Counted from the stretch's first letter, positions 34,737 to 47,003 are shown. The stretch: 64,000 nt of DNA from Mesorhizobium sp. LHD-90 (GCF_030929505.1 NZ_JAVFVV010000001.1:372001-436000); one strand, 5' to 3'. Made by a program: numbers and translations. Notes: generated from the letters alone by a model not told the origin.

Positions 34737-35843
34737 TCAGCGCGCGACCCGGAGGCCGTTTGCCGGGGCTGGAACAGCGGCTGGCGCCGCGGTTGTCGCC
34801 CTGATCACGAGCGGTCCGTCGATCTTGATTGTCATCGGCTTCAACTTCTTGCCGTGGATGGTGATGTCGAGCAGCGCCTCGGCGGCGCGCTGGCCCATCT
34901 CGTAGTTCGGCAGCACCAGGGTCGTCAGCGGCGGATGGGTGTAGCGCGCCAGTTCCTGGTCGTCGTAACCCATGATCGTCAGTTCGTCGGGAACCTTCAG
35001 CCCCATCTCCTGCGCGGCCTCCATGGCCCCCATGGCCATCAGGTCGTTGCCGCAGAGGATGGCAGTGGGCGGATTGTCGGCGCCGAGCAGGTCGAGGGCA
35101 TGGTGGTAGCCGGTCAGCGGCAGCCAGTCGCCATTGCGGATCAGCCGTTCGTCGAAGGCGATGTCGGCGGTGGCGAGCGCCTGGCGGTAGCCCTTCAGCC
35201 GGTCGACGGAGGCGTCCATCCACGGTTCGCCATTGATGAAACCGATGCGCCGGTGCCCCAGTTCCGTCAGATGCGCCGTCGCCGTGAAACTGCCCGCGAC
35301 TTCACCCGGCAGGATGGCGATATGCTTGCGCGGCTCGGCGTAGCAGTTGAGCAGGACGGTGGGCACGCCTTCGAGCGCCTTGGGAAGGGTCACATGGCGG
35401 GTGAAGATCGACGAATAGATGACGCCGATCACCGACTTGTCGCGCTTGACCGCCTCGATCGTGGCCTCCTCGAGTTCCGGATTGGAGCGGGTCACGTAGG
35501 TGGAAACGAGGAAGTTTTGCTCGAAGGCGAAATCGCGGGCGCCGTCGAGACTGACGACAGGATGTGGGCTGGTCGAGATCTCGTCGACCAGGTAGGCGAT
35601 GGTGCGGCGCTCCGATCCGTCCGCCGCCTCGTGCCTTGTGCCGGGCAGCTTGTAGCCGACCTGGCGCGCGGCGTCGAAAACCCGCTGCTGGGTCTCCGGC
35701 GATATGCGCGCCCCCGACATCTGGTTGAGCACCAGCGAAACGCTGGACTGCGACACGCCGGCGATGCGCGCGACATCGGTCATGGTCGGTCGGCCGCGGC
35801 GTTTGTCGCCGCCGGCATCTTCATTGCTGTCGATTTTTGTCAT
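34737..35843 (-). CDS. LacI family transcriptional regulator
   Basis: 368 aa from the ATG at 35843 (GGAGAG 5 bp upstream; upstream in-frame starts lack one). After a charged 18-residue lead comes the LacI helix-turn-helix, RPTMTDVARIAGVSQSSVSL, VLNQMSGARISPETQQRVF. The ligand domain includes LGHRRIGFINGEPWMDAS, TAILCGNDLMAMGAMEAAQ and LTIMGYDDQELARYTHPPLT. It is upstream of and co-directional with the ytf-like operon, so it probably represses that promoter in the absence of sugar. Confidence 0.92.
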   Translation of the reverse strand: MTKIDSNEDAGGDKRRGRPTMTDVARIAGVSQSSVSLVLNQMSGARISPETQQRVFDAARQVGYKLPGTRHEAADGSERRTIAYLVDEISTSPHPVVSLDGARDFAFEQNFLVSTYVTRSNPELEEATIEAVKRDKSVIGVIYSSIFTRHVTLPKALEGVPTVLLNCYAEPRKHIAILPGEVAGSFTATAHLTELGHRRIGFINGEPWMDASVDRLKGYRQALATADIAFDERLIRNGDWLPLTGYHHALDLLGADNPPTAILCGNDLMAMGAMEAAQEMGLKVPDELTIMGYDDQELARYTHPPLTTLVLPNYEMGQRAAEALLDITIHGKKLKPMTIKIDGPLVIRATTAAPAAVPAPANGLRVAR

Positions 35844-36690
35844 GCCGCTCTCCGCTTGCCGCCGCGGCGCCGGTTTGCCCATGCGGTCTCCTGCGGGGTC
35901 GCGGCGCGTGTGAAAGCCCGGAAACAGGATAATCATGAAATTTGCAGTGAGCTAGTAATATTTTCGCCATCGATTAGGCATGAAATTATCTGGTCGCGAA
36001 CTGGCAGAAATGCGCCCGCCCGCCGCCTTCTGGCAACCTCAAAAGACACGGGCGCCGCGAGCGCCCACTCACCATCGGACATCGGACATCGGAGGGGAGG
36101 GCTGTGGGGTTGCGAGGCATGCGGTGAAAGCCGGCTGTGACCGCCTGTCGTTCGGCGAGGGCTCACAGGATGCATTCGTGCGACATGGATGCGCTGGCTG
36201 CCGGGCAAGCCGGTTGCGCCCGGCCGCGTCAATCAAGTCAGTCGGAGCATGGGCCTGTCGAACCGCGACCCCGCAGCCTTGGCATGGTTCCTGCAGCGGT
36301 TGAAAGCGCCAGGACTATCTTGGCGCCGATGTACCAAATCGGGAATGCAGCTCGGCGGGAAAGAGGGCGGGTGGGGTTCTTAAATCCCGTCGAGCGTTGA
36401 AAAGGTGGCCGGACTCACACCCAACTGGCGATATGTTGCCTGAGTTCGCCAACTGGACCTCGAAGTGAGCCCGGCCACCTCTCGCATATTCCAAGTCGAG
36501 CGCCTCCGCCATGCGCCAATTCGATACGCACATCCCGCCGCAATCATGGTTAAGAATTCGTTAACGGCGGTTTTGGCCTGACGTGGCCTCATGCCAGCGT
36601 GCTCCCGGTGGAAATCGCGGGAGCGATCCCGCAAGCGACGAGGTGCGAGGCGGAAGGAGCCTTGGAACGCCGGGCTGTACAGGGACCGGG
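35844..36690. other. 847-bp gene-poor region
   Basis: No ORF here has a supported start or family match. Visible structure: a three-fold 7-bp tandem repeat CATCGGA at 36073-36093 and a long inverted repeat at 36403-36480 (listed separately). The stretch ends at the tRNA-Arg gene. It might hold a degraded insertion, which would fit a tRNA-proximal site, but no integrase remnant is seen. Confidence 0.6.
36403..36480. repeat. 78-bp imperfect inverted repeat
   Basis: Outer arms AGGTGGCCGGACTCAC (36403-36418) and GTGAGCCCGGCCACCT (36465-36480) pair over 16 bp with one G-U type mismatch. An inner pair CCAACTGGCG / CGCCAACTGG pairs with two mismatches. In RNA the whole folds into one long rod. It could be a small structured RNA, a miniature element or a bidirectional terminator; there is no T-run. 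Confidence 0.65.
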
Positions 36691-36767
36691 TGGTGATCCC
36701 GACAGGAATCGAACCTGTGACCTACAGATTAGGAATCTGCCGCTCTATCCTACTGAGCTACGGGACC
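36691..36767 (-). tRNA. tRNA-Arg (anticodon CCU)
   Basis: 77 nt including an encoded CCA. The acceptor stem is GGTCCCG paired with CGGGATC (one G-U), the D-arm region is TAGCTCAGTAGGATAGAGC, the anticodon stem GCAGA/TCTGT encloses TTCCTAA (anticodon CCT in DNA), and the T-arm is ACAGGTTCGATTCCTGT. It reads the rare AGG codon. Confidence 0.97.
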
Positions 36768-36834
36768 AGCCGGAACGACACATAGCGGCTTCCGGTGGCT
36801 TCGCCAACTGATTCCGGAGCGTCCTGTTTCATTA

Positions 36835-36863
36835 TGTGACGGAACGGGGTGTGACGGAACGGG
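36835..36863. repeat. Tandem 14-bp direct repeat upstream of lysC
   Basis: TGTGACGGAACGGG occurs at 36835-36848 and again at 36850-36863, with a 15-bp period, about 170 bp before the lysC start. It may be a binding site pair or chance duplication. Confidence 0.55.
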
Positions 36864-37033
36864 CGCCGATATGCAGTCCGTCCCGATTTCGACCGCATGG
36901 TCGCGAGCCTTGCGGAAACAGAGTGTTTTGGCTAATGAGGCCGCGCATCGGCGCCGGGCGTTTCCGGCGCCTCAATCGAGGCATTCCAAGGCTTCCGCGA
37001 GCCCGGGACAGTCGAACGGGGCATCCGCTTTCC

Positions 37034-38308
37034 ATGGCGCGTATCGTGATGAAGTTCGGCGGAACCTCCGTCGCCGACCTCTCCCGCATCCACAATGTGG
37101 CGCGGCACGTCAAACGCGAGGTCGACGCCGGCCATGAGGTCGCCGTCGTGGTCTCGGCCATGTCGGGAAAGACCAACGAGCTCGTCGGCTGGGTGCAAGG
37201 CATGCCGAAGGCGACCGGCGCCAACACCCCCTTCTTCGATGCCCGCGAGTACGACGCCATCGTCGCCTCCGGAGAGCAGGTGACCTCGGGTCTGCTGGCC
37301 ATCGCGCTGCAGTCGATGGGCATCAACGCCCGCTCCTGGCAAGGCTGGCAGATCCCGATCCGGACCGATCATGCGCACGGCGCCGCCCGCATCGCAGACA
37401 TCGACGGCTCCTTCCTGATCAAGCGTTTCGGCGAGGGGCAGGTGGCGGTGATCGCCGGTTTCCAGGGCATCGCGCCGGACAACCGCGTCTCGACGCTGGG
37501 ACGCGGCGGCTCCGACACGTCCGCGGTGGCGATCGCCGCGGCGGTGAAGGCCGACCGCTGCGACATCTATACCGACGTGGACGGTGTCTATACCACCGAT
37601 CCGCGCATCGAGCCGAAGGCGCGCCGCCTCGACCGCATCTCCTTCGAGGAAATGCTGGAAATGGCCTCGCTTGGGTCGAAAGTGCTGCAGGTACGCTCGG
37701 TCGAGCTTGCCATGGTGCACAAGGTGCGCACTTTTGTGCGGTCGTCCTTCGACGACCCCGACGCGCCGGGCATGGGCGACCTCCTAAACCCACCCGGAAC
37801 GCTTATTTGCGACGAGGATGAAATCGTGGAACAGCAGGTCGTCACCGGAATTGCCTACGCCAAGGACGAGGCCCAGATCTCGCTGCGCAGGGTTGCAGAC
37901 CGCCCAGGCGTCGCCGCCGGCATCTTCGGGCCGCTGGCCGAGGCCAACATCAATGTCGACATGATCGTCCAGAACATTTCGGAGGACGGAAAATTTACCG
38001 ACATGACCTTCACCGTGCCGTCCGGCGACGTCATGAAGGCGCTCAACGTGCTCGAAAAGGGCAAGGCTTCGGTCGGCTACGACGTTATCCAGCACGACGA
38101 GGGCATGTCGAAGGTCTCCGTCATCGGCATCGGCATGAGGAGCCACGCCGGCGTCGCCGCCACCGCCTTCAAGGCGCTATCGGAAAAAGGCATCAACATC
38201 CGCGCCATAACCACCTCCGAGATCAAGATTTCCATCTTGATCGACGGCGCCTACACCGAACTCGCGGTTCGCACTTTGCATTCGGTCTACGGCCTCGATA
38301 AGCATTAG
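37034..38308 (+). CDS. lysC: Aspartate kinase
   Basis: 424 aa from the ATG at 37034; the frame upstream is non-coding. The kinase domain opens MARIVMKFGGTSVADLSR and contains TLGRGGSDTSAVAIAAAVKA and DVDGVYTTDPR. Two ACT domains occupy about residues 265-424 (VADRPGVAAGIFGPLAEANI, GMRSHAGVAATAFKALSEKG). It phosphorylates aspartate, the first step to lysine, threonine, methionine and diaminopimelate; the ACT domains imply feedback inhibition. It lies 75 bp before ptsP, a usual rhizobial arrangement. Confidence 0.97.
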   Translation: MARIVMKFGGTSVADLSRIHNVARHVKREVDAGHEVAVVVSAMSGKTNELVGWVQGMPKATGANTPFFDAREYDAIVASGEQVTSGLLAIALQSMGINARSWQGWQIPIRTDHAHGAARIADIDGSFLIKRFGEGQVAVIAGFQGIAPDNRVSTLGRGGSDTSAVAIAAAVKADRCDIYTDVDGVYTTDPRIEPKARRLDRISFEEMLEMASLGSKVLQVRSVELAMVHKVRTFVRSSFDDPDAPGMGDLLNPPGTLICDEDEIVEQQVVTGIAYAKDEAQISLRRVADRPGVAAGIFGPLAEANINVDMIVQNISEDGKFTDMTFTVPSGDVMKALNVLEKGKASVGYDVIQHDEGMSKVSVIGIGMRSHAGVAATAFKALSEKGINIRAITTSEIKISILIDGAYTELAVRTLHSVYGLDKH

Positions 38309-38384
38309 ACTGGAAAAGTAGCCGGCGGGGATTCGCGCCTTGCCGGGTGGCAGGGTCGCAAGGCCGTTTGGAGACGGAGCCCCG

Positions 38385-40655
38385 ATGCGTGATTCGGTCG
38401 TAGGACCACGCGTATTGCTGAAACGGCTCAGGGAGCTCATGGCCGAGCCCCTGGGGCCGCAGGAGCGGCTCGACCATATCGTCCGCGACATCGCCCGCAA
38501 CATGGTGGCGGAGGTCTGCTCGCTCTATGTGCTGCGCGCCGACTCGGTGCTCGAGCTCTACGCCACCGAGGGCCTGAATCCCGGTTCGGTGCATCTGGCG
38601 CAACTGCGCCTCGGCCAGGGCCTCGTCGGCACGATCGCAGCCAGCGCGCGTGCGCTCAACCTTTCCAACGCGCAGGAGCATCCGGCCTTCGCCTACCTGC
38701 CGGAGACGGGCGAGGAGATCTACCACTCCTTCCTCGGTGTGCCGGTGTTGCGCGCCGGCCGCACGCTGGGCGTGCTGGTCGTGCAGAACCGCACCATGCG
38801 GACCTATCGCGAGGACGAGGTCGAGGCGCTCGAGACCACCGCCATGGTGATCGCCGAGATGATTGCCGCCGGCGACCTGGCACGGCTGTCGCGGCCCGGC
38901 ATCGAGCTCGACCTCAGCCGGCCGGTATCGATGACCGGCCTTGCCTTCAACGAAGGCGTCGGTCTCGGCCATGTCGTGCTGCATGAGCCGCGCATCGTCG
39001 TCACCAACCTGTTCAACGAGGATTCGGAAGCGGAGGTCGATCGGCTGGACGCCGCGCTCGGCTCGCTGCGCCTGTCGATCGACGACATGCTGTCGCGGCG
39101 CGAGGTCGCTTTCGAGGGCGAACATCGCGACGTGCTCGAAGCCTACCGCATGTTCGCCAACGACCGCGGCTGGGTGCGGCGGCTGGAGGAGGCGATCCGT
39201 AACGGCCTGACCGCCGAGGCGGCGGTCGAGAAGGTGCAGTCCGACATGCGCGCGCGCATGGTGCACATGACCGACCCCTATATGCGCGAGCGGATGAGCG
39301 ATTTCGACGATCTCGCCAACCGGCTGCTGCGCCAGTTGATGGGGCGGTCGCCCGACGACATCGCCGCGGCGCTGCCCAAGGACTCCATTATCGTGGCGCG
39401 TTCCATGGGCGCGGCCGAACTGCTCGACTATCCGCGCGAAAAGCTGCGCGGCTTGGTGCTGGAAGACAGCGCCATCACCAGCCATGTGGTGATCGTGGCG
39501 CGCGCCATGGGGATCCCCGTGGTCGGCCAGGTCAAGGGCGGCGTCTCCATGTCGGAGAACGGCGACGCCGTCATCGTCGACGGCGAGGAAGGGGCGGTCC
39601 ATCTGCGCCCCCAATCCGACGTGGAGTCCGCCTATGCGGAAAAGGTGCGGTTCCGGGCGCGGCGCCAGCAGCTCTATCGCGAGTTGCGCAAGAAGCCGTC
39701 GGTGTCCAGGGACGGTGTGAGCGTCGACCTCATGATGAATGCCGGGCTTGCGGTCGACCTGCCGCAGCTTGCCGACGCCGGCGCAGCCGGCATCGGGCTG
39801 TTCCGCACCGAACTGCAATTCATGGTGGCCTCCACCTTCCCGCGCGCCGAGGCCCAGGAGCGGCTCTACCGCGACGTGCTGGACGCCGCGCAGGGCAAGC
39901 CGGTCACCTTCCGCACCATCGACATAGGTGGCGACAAGGTGCTGCCTTACTTCAAGGATGCCGGCCAGGAGGAGAACCCGGCGCTAGGCTGGCGGGCGGT
40001 GCGCCTCACGCTGGACCGGCCGGGACTGCTGCGCACCCAGGTGAGGGCGCTGCTGCGCGCGGCCGGCGGGCGCGAGCTGCGCGTAATGCTCCCGATGGTC
40101 ACCGAGCTCGGCGAGATCGCGCAGGCGCGCGAGATCATCGACCGCGAGGTGCGGCACCTGTCGCGCTTCGGCCACCATCTGCCGAACAGCCTCAAGATCG
40201 GCGCCATGCTCGAGGTGCCTTCGCTACTGTTCCAGCTCGACGAACTGATGCAGACGGTCGATTTCGTCTCGGTCGGCTCGAACGACCTGTTCCAGTTCGT
40301 GATGGCGACGGACCGGGGAAACAGCCAGCTTGCCGACCGCTTCGACGCGCTGTCAGTGCCGTTCCTGCGCATACTGCGGCAGATCGCGCAGGCGGGAAAA
40401 CGCAACGAGACGCCGGTCACCTTGTGCGGCGAACTCGCCGGCAAGCCGATCTCTGCGATGGCGCTGATCGGCCTCGGCTACCGGGCGATCTCGATGTCGC
40501 CGGCGGCGATCGGACCGGTCAAGGCCATGCTCGCCGAACTGCCGGTGGACGACCTCACCACCTTCATGAACGAGAATCTCGCCGGCATGAGCGCCAGATT
40601 GCCGATGCGCGCGCTGCTGCATACCTTCGCGGATGACCGGGGGATACCGCTGTAA
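38385..40655 (+). CDS. ptsP: Nitrogen-PTS phosphoenolpyruvate-protein phosphotransferase (EI-Ntr)
   Basis: 756 aa from the ATG at 38385 (GGAG 8-9 bp upstream). The N-terminal GAF domain (about 10-155) is followed by an enzyme I module: phosphoacceptor His in EDSAITSHVVIVARAMGIPV, PEP-binding GLFRTELQFM, IDIGGDKVLPYF, LPMVTELGEI, FVSVGSNDLFQF and the active Cys region TLCGELAGKP. It passes phosphate to NPr and EIIA-Ntr, and in rhizobia controls potassium, nitrogen and carbon responses; the GAF domain senses glutamine in relatives. Confidence 0.96.
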   Translation: MRDSVVGPRVLLKRLRELMAEPLGPQERLDHIVRDIARNMVAEVCSLYVLRADSVLELYATEGLNPGSVHLAQLRLGQGLVGTIAASARALNLSNAQEHPAFAYLPETGEEIYHSFLGVPVLRAGRTLGVLVVQNRTMRTYREDEVEALETTAMVIAEMIAAGDLARLSRPGIELDLSRPVSMTGLAFNEGVGLGHVVLHEPRIVVTNLFNEDSEAEVDRLDAALGSLRLSIDDMLSRREVAFEGEHRDVLEAYRMFANDRGWVRRLEEAIRNGLTAEAAVEKVQSDMRARMVHMTDPYMRERMSDFDDLANRLLRQLMGRSPDDIAAALPKDSIIVARSMGAAELLDYPREKLRGLVLEDSAITSHVVIVARAMGIPVVGQVKGGVSMSENGDAVIVDGEEGAVHLRPQSDVESAYAEKVRFRARRQQLYRELRKKPSVSRDGVSVDLMMNAGLAVDLPQLADAGAAGIGLFRTELQFMVASTFPRAEAQERLYRDVLDAAQGKPVTFRTIDIGGDKVLPYFKDAGQEENPALGWRAVRLTLDRPGLLRTQVRALLRAAGGRELRVMLPMVTELGEIAQAREIIDREVRHLSRFGHHLPNSLKIGAMLEVPSLLFQLDELMQTVDFVSVGSNDLFQFVMATDRGNSQLADRFDALSVPFLRILRQIAQAGKRNETPVTLCGELAGKPISAMALIGLGYRAISMSPAAIGPVKAMLAELPVDDLTTFMNENLAGMSARLPMRALLHTFADDRGIPL

Positions 40656-40782
40656 ACGCATCCGCCTGCCAGAGCGTTGAGGTTTTCCGCAAACTTCGCT
40701 ATTGCCCCGTCCTGTTTCCCGAGCCGGCACGGCCAAACACACTAAGTGCAATGGCTCCCCGACTGGACCATCGACCGCAATC

Positions 40783-41862
40783 ATGATCTCTCTTCCCCGT
40801 GACCGCATGGACCAGGTCGTCAAGCGTTTCGAGATGCTCGAGGCGCAGATGTCGGCCGGCCCGGAACCTGACGCCTATGTGAAGATGGCGTCCGAATATG
40901 CCGAACTGCAGGAGATCGTCGGCAAGGTCCGGGCTCTGCGTTCGGCGGAAGCGGAAGTCGCCGACCTGCATGCCATGCTGGACGACAAGGCGACCGACGC
41001 GGAGATGCGGGAACTGGCCGAAGCCGATCTGCCGACGGCGGAGGAGCGGGTCGAGACGTTGCAGCACGACATTCAGATCCTGCTGCTGCCCAAGGACGCG
41101 GCCGACGAAAAGAATGCCATTCTGGAAATCCGCGCCGGCACCGGCGGCGACGAGGCGGCGCTGTTCGCAGGCGACCTGTTTCGCATGTATGAGCGCTACG
41201 CGGCGTCGAAGGGCTGGCGGGTCGAGGTCGAGTCGTCCAGCGAGGGCGAGGCCGGCGGCTTCAAGGAAATCATAGCCACTGTTTCCGGGCGCGGCGTCTT
41301 CGCCCATTTCAAATTCGAATCGGGCGTGCACCGGGTGCAGCGGGTGCCGGAGACCGAGGGCAGCGGGCGCATCCACACCTCCGCCGCGACCGTCGCCGTT
41401 CTGCCGGAAGCCGAGGAGGTAGACATCGAAATCCGTCCCGAGGACGTGCGCATCGACACGATGCGGGCCTCTGGCGCCGGCGGCCAGCATGTCAACACCA
41501 CCGACTCGGCGGTCCGCATCACCCATCTGCCCACCGGCATCATGGTGGTGCAGGCGGAAAAATCGCAGCACCAGAACCGCGCCAAGGCAATGCAGATCCT
41601 GCGTGCGCGCCTCTACGACATGGAGCGCACCAGGGCGGCGGAGGAACGGTCGGAGTCGCGAAAACTGCAGGTCGGGTCGGGCGACCGCTCCGAGCGCATC
41701 CGTACCTACAATTTTCCGCAGGGGCGGGTGACCGACCACCGCATCAACCTGACGCTCTACAAGCTCGACCGCGTCATGATGGGCGAACTCGACGAGATCG
41801 TCTCGGCGCTGATTTCCGACCACCAGTCGAAGCTGCTCGCCGAAGTCGGCGGCGATGCCTGA
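40783..41862 (+). CDS. prfA: Peptide chain release factor 1
   Basis: 359 aa from the ATG at 40783. The stop-codon-recognition region is [18 protein letters not shown] (PxT-type, RF1 rather than RF2), and the catalytic GGQ motif is in [20 protein letters not shown]. The conserved tail [20 protein letters not shown] is present. It terminates translation at UAA and UAG. It overlaps prmC by 8 bp, and PrmC methylates the Gln of GGQ. Confidence 0.97.
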   Translation: MISLPRDRMDQVVKRFEMLEAQMSAGPEPDAYVKMASEYAELQEIVGKVRALRSAEAEVADLHAMLDDKATDAEMRELAEADLPTAEERVETLQHDIQILLLPKDAADEKNAILEIRAGTGGDEAALFAGDLFRMYERYAASKGWRVEVESSSEGEAGGFKEIIATVSGRGVFAHFKFESGVHRVQRVPETEGSGRIHTSAATVAVLPEAEEVDIEIRPEDVRIDTMRASGAGGQHVNTTDSAVRITHLPTGIMVVQAEKSQHQNRAKAMQILRARLYDMERTRAAEERSESRKLQVGSGDRSERIRTYNFPQGRVTDHRINLTLYKLDRVMMGELDEIVSALISDHQSKLLAEVGGDA

Positions 41863-42748
41863 CGAACGCCCGACGGCGCTGGAGGACCTGCTCCGCGTCG
41901 GTCGCGAGATGTTTTCCGCGGCCGGTATCGACGATCCGGCGCTGGATGCGCGGCTGCTGGTCGAGCATTTCACCGGCACGACGCGGGCACACGCGATCGT
42001 CTCGCCGAGGCGGCCGGTCGAAGCGGCGGTCGCTGCACGCGTCACGGCGGCGTTCGAGCGGCGGCTGGCCGGCGAGCCGGTCCACCGCATCATCGGCTTT
42101 CGCGCCTTCTACGGGCTCGACCTGTTGATCTCGCCGGCGACGCTGGAGCCGCGTCCGGACACCGAGACGCTCGTCGACGCAATGCTTCCGTTCGTGCGCG
42201 AGACCGCCGGTCGGAAAGGCTCATGCCGTATCCTCGACCTGGGTACCGGCACGGGCGCGATCGCGCTGGCGCTGCTGTCCGAGGTGGAGGCGGCGGTGGC
42301 CACCGGCGTCGACGTCTCGCGCGACGCGTTGGCCGCGGCGACCGAAAACGCCCGGCGAATCGGGGTGACCGACCGCTTCACGCCGCTTCTGTCGGACTGG
42401 TTCGAAAATGTTTCGGGGCGATGGGATGTAATCGTCTCCAACCCGCCCTATATACCGACGGAAAGCATCGCCGGCCTGGCGCGCGAGGTTCGTGATCATG
42501 AACCGCTGAAAGCGCTGGACGGTGGCGAGGATGGGCTCGATGCCTACCGCCGAATCGCCGGGCGAGCCAAGAACCATCTCGACGCGGATGGCCGAATTGG
42601 CCTTGAAATCGGTTTCGACCAGAAGCGGTCGGTGACAGCCGTGTTCGTTGAAAGCGGTTTCGTACCGGCCGGGTCGGCAAAAGATCTGGGAGGCAATGAC
42701 CGCGTCCTGATTTTTGCCACGAAAACTTCACGGGCGACCGGTATTTGA
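41855..42748 (+). CDS. prmC: Release factor glutamine N5-methyltransferase
   Basis: 297 aa. SAM-binding loop [17 protein letters not shown], catalytic/substrate motif NPPYIP near residue 198, and [15 protein letters not shown] at the end of the N-terminal helical domain. It methylates the GGQ glutamine of release factors 1 and 2. The start overlaps the prfA end, the standard coupled pair. Confidence 0.96.
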   Translation: MPDERPTALEDLLRVGREMFSAAGIDDPALDARLLVEHFTGTTRAHAIVSPRRPVEAAVAARVTAAFERRLAGEPVHRIIGFRAFYGLDLLISPATLEPRPDTETLVDAMLPFVRETAGRKGSCRILDLGTGTGAIALALLSEVEAAVATGVDVSRDALAAATENARRIGVTDRFTPLLSDWFENVSGRWDVIVSNPPYIPTESIAGLAREVRDHEPLKALDGGEDGLDAYRRIAGRAKNHLDADGRIGLEIGFDQKRSVTAVFVESGFVPAGSAKDLGGNDRVLIFATKTSRATGI

Positions 42749-43050
42749 GGAAAAAGGCACCGGAAATATCGCTTGGCAATCCGGAAGAATGCGGTTAGGG
42801 TCCGGCCACCGGATGAGACGAAGCAGGCAGTGCTCTGAACAATTCGGTTCCCTAAGTAGCTAGCTGCCTGATCGCGCAAACGATGCTGATGCTTCGTACG
42901 GGGATCGTCCGGGTCGTGTCATGAGACCGAAACAGGATGGCATGTGACGCCGACGCAACCGATGCGGGCGAACACCGTCGGAGGATTACGAACCGGATGG
43001 CCGGCACGGCGCATCGTTCGTGAAAGTTTTTTCTAAACGAAGAGAGTCTG
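42749..43050. other. Spacer upstream of the DUF4167 gene
   Basis: 302 bp without a supported ORF. It should contain the promoter of the DUF4167 gene; a T-rich stretch with short dyad TTCGT/ACGAA lies at 43018-43042 just before the start. No further structure is recognised. Confidence 0.5.
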
Positions 43051-43905
43051 ATGAGGCCACAACAGCAGAACAGGCGCATGCGCGGCCGCAATGGCGGCGG
43101 CGGCAACAACAATAACAACAATAATAACAACAACCGCAGGGGCCCAAATCCCCTCACGCGCAATTACGAAAGCAACGGGCCGGACGTGAAGATCCGCGGT
43201 TCCGCCCAGCAGATCGCCGAAAAATACGCTACGCTGGCACGTGATGCCCAGAGTTCCGGCGACCGCGTCATGGCGGAAAACTACCTCCAGCACGCCGAAC
43301 ACTACAATCGCATCATCGCCGCCGCGCAGGCGCAGTTCGCGTCGCAGCAGCCGCAGGCGGTCCGCGACGACCTCGACGAGGATCTCGACGATGCGTCCTT
43401 CGGCTTCGACGGGGGCGTGAACGGTAACGCCGATAACTACCAGCAGGCACCTGCGCAGCAGCAGGCGCCGCAACAGCAGCAGCAGCCCCAGCAGCACCAG
43501 CCGATGAACGGCTCCGGCCCGCAGCCGGTGATCGAGGGTGTGCCGGCGGAAGTGGCGCTTAACAGCGAGCCGGCCGGCCAGCCGACCGGCGGCGGCCGCC
43601 ATCGCGACCGGCGGCACCAGCACAATCGTCACAACGGCATGAATGGCGGCTCCGCCCATGCGGCGAACGCAAACGCCGAGGAGGCGCCGGCCCCAGCGCC
43701 GCAGCCGGAACAGGCGCCGGAACCGGCCGCGCCGGCCGTTGCAGCGACCGACGAGGCCCCGGCCGCCGAGGAACAGCCGCGTCCGCGCCGTGGCCGCCGG
43801 CCGCGCCGCGGCGAGCGCACGCAAGACGCCGAGGGATCGGCGCAGGGCGAACTGATCGCCGCGCCGGAAGGCACCGGCGAGGCCGCTGCTCCCGTCGAGA
43901 GCTGA
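43051..43905 (+). CDS. DUF4167 protein with asparagine and glutamine tracts
   Basis: 284 aa. The conserved DUF4167 domain is at about residues 30-95: KIRGSAQQIAEKYATLARDA, NYLQHAEHYNRIIAAAQAQ. It is preceded by a run of ten Asn (codons 43105-43134) within a basic RG/N-rich head. The rest is low-complexity: Gln-rich (about 130-150), Pro/Ala/Glu-rich and a basic RPRRGRRPRRGERTQ patch. The composition suggests a disordered RNA- or nucleic-acid-associated protein. Its place between prmC and clpB is a Rhizobiales hallmark. Function unknown. Confidence 0.9.
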   Translation: MRPQQQNRRMRGRNGGGGNNNNNNNNNNRRGPNPLTRNYESNGPDVKIRGSAQQIAEKYATLARDAQSSGDRVMAENYLQHAEHYNRIIAAAQAQFASQQPQAVRDDLDEDLDDASFGFDGGVNGNADNYQQAPAQQQAPQQQQQPQQHQPMNGSGPQPVIEGVPAEVALNSEPAGQPTGGGRHRDRRHQHNRHNGMNGGSAHAANANAEEAPAPAPQPEQAPEPAAPAVAATDEAPAAEEQPRPRRGRRPRRGERTQDAEGSAQGELIAAPEGTGEAAAPVES

Positions 43906-43931
43906 GTTTCCAATCACCATTGTTCGCATCG

Positions 43932-43966
43932 AACGGCCGGGCAGAAATGTCCGGCCGTTTTCTTTT
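43932..43966 (+). terminator. Intrinsic terminator after the DUF4167 gene
   Basis: Perfect 9-bp arms AACGGCCGG (43932-43940) and CCGGCCGTT (43951-43959), followed by TTCTTTT. It lies 26 bp after the stop codon. Confidence 0.9.
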
Positions 43967-43985
43967 CAATCCGGCTCAAAGCTGC

Positions 43986-44014
43986 CTTGAGGGAATACCC
44001 GCACATACCCATAT
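43986..44014 (+). promoter_or_regulatory. Possible RpoH (heat-shock) promoter for clpB
   Basis: CTTGAG at 43986-43991 and CCCAT at 44008-44012 are separated by 16 bp, close to the sigma-32 pattern CTTGAA-N13-17-CCCCAT. It lies about 370 bp upstream of clpB, and the 272-bp repeat element sits between. The match is imperfect. Confidence 0.45.
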
Positions 44015-44059
44015 CCGCCCAAGTTGAACCGGCCTCGGTTTCGAGGGGGTTCGTCATCT

Positions 44060-44331
44060 TAGAGCGAGATCAGATGATCCCCGGTCATTCTGTTTCTGGT
44101 TTGGCGAGGCGATCCACGCGGAGGGTCGCGAAGGTCGATGGGGTTCCATCGGCCGAGCGGCCCGACAAAGTGGGCGCCCGCCAAACCGAAACCCGGAGGG
44201 CCGTGCCGGTTTGAGCCAAATCCTTCGGGCTTCGTCTTGTCCGGGCCACCAGCCCGACCCGCGACGAAGCCCTCGACCTTGGCCCAAACCTGCTCCGGCA
44301 GAATGATCGGGAATCATCTGATCTCGCTCTA
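44060..44331. mobile_element. 272-bp MITE-like element with 33-bp terminal inverted repeats
   Basis: The ends 44060-44092 and 44299-44331 are inverted copies over 33 bp with two mismatches; the outermost bases read TAGAGCGAGATCAGATGAT. Inside is a further hairpin, GGGCTTCGTC (44227-44236) / GACGAAGCCC (44263-44272). No transposase or convincing ORF is present, so it is non-autonomous. It resembles rhizobial intergenic mosaic elements in design. It inserted 50 bp before clpB. Confidence 0.72.
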
Positions 44332-44381
44332 GCGCCAAACCGGCGCCGCAAAGCGGGCCGGGACGGAAAGGAGACAAGTAT

Positions 44382-46988
<2,607 letters not shown>

Positions 46989-47003
46989 CCGGAGCGCCGG
47001 CCA

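Noticed and set aside
36073-36093. CRISPR or satellite array
   Set aside because: Only three 7-bp CATCGGA units with no spacers; no CRISPR-like array exists in the window.
35980-36660. Small ORFs in the gene-poor stretch before tRNA-Arg
   Set aside because: None has a convincing ribosome site, codon pattern or recognisable motif.
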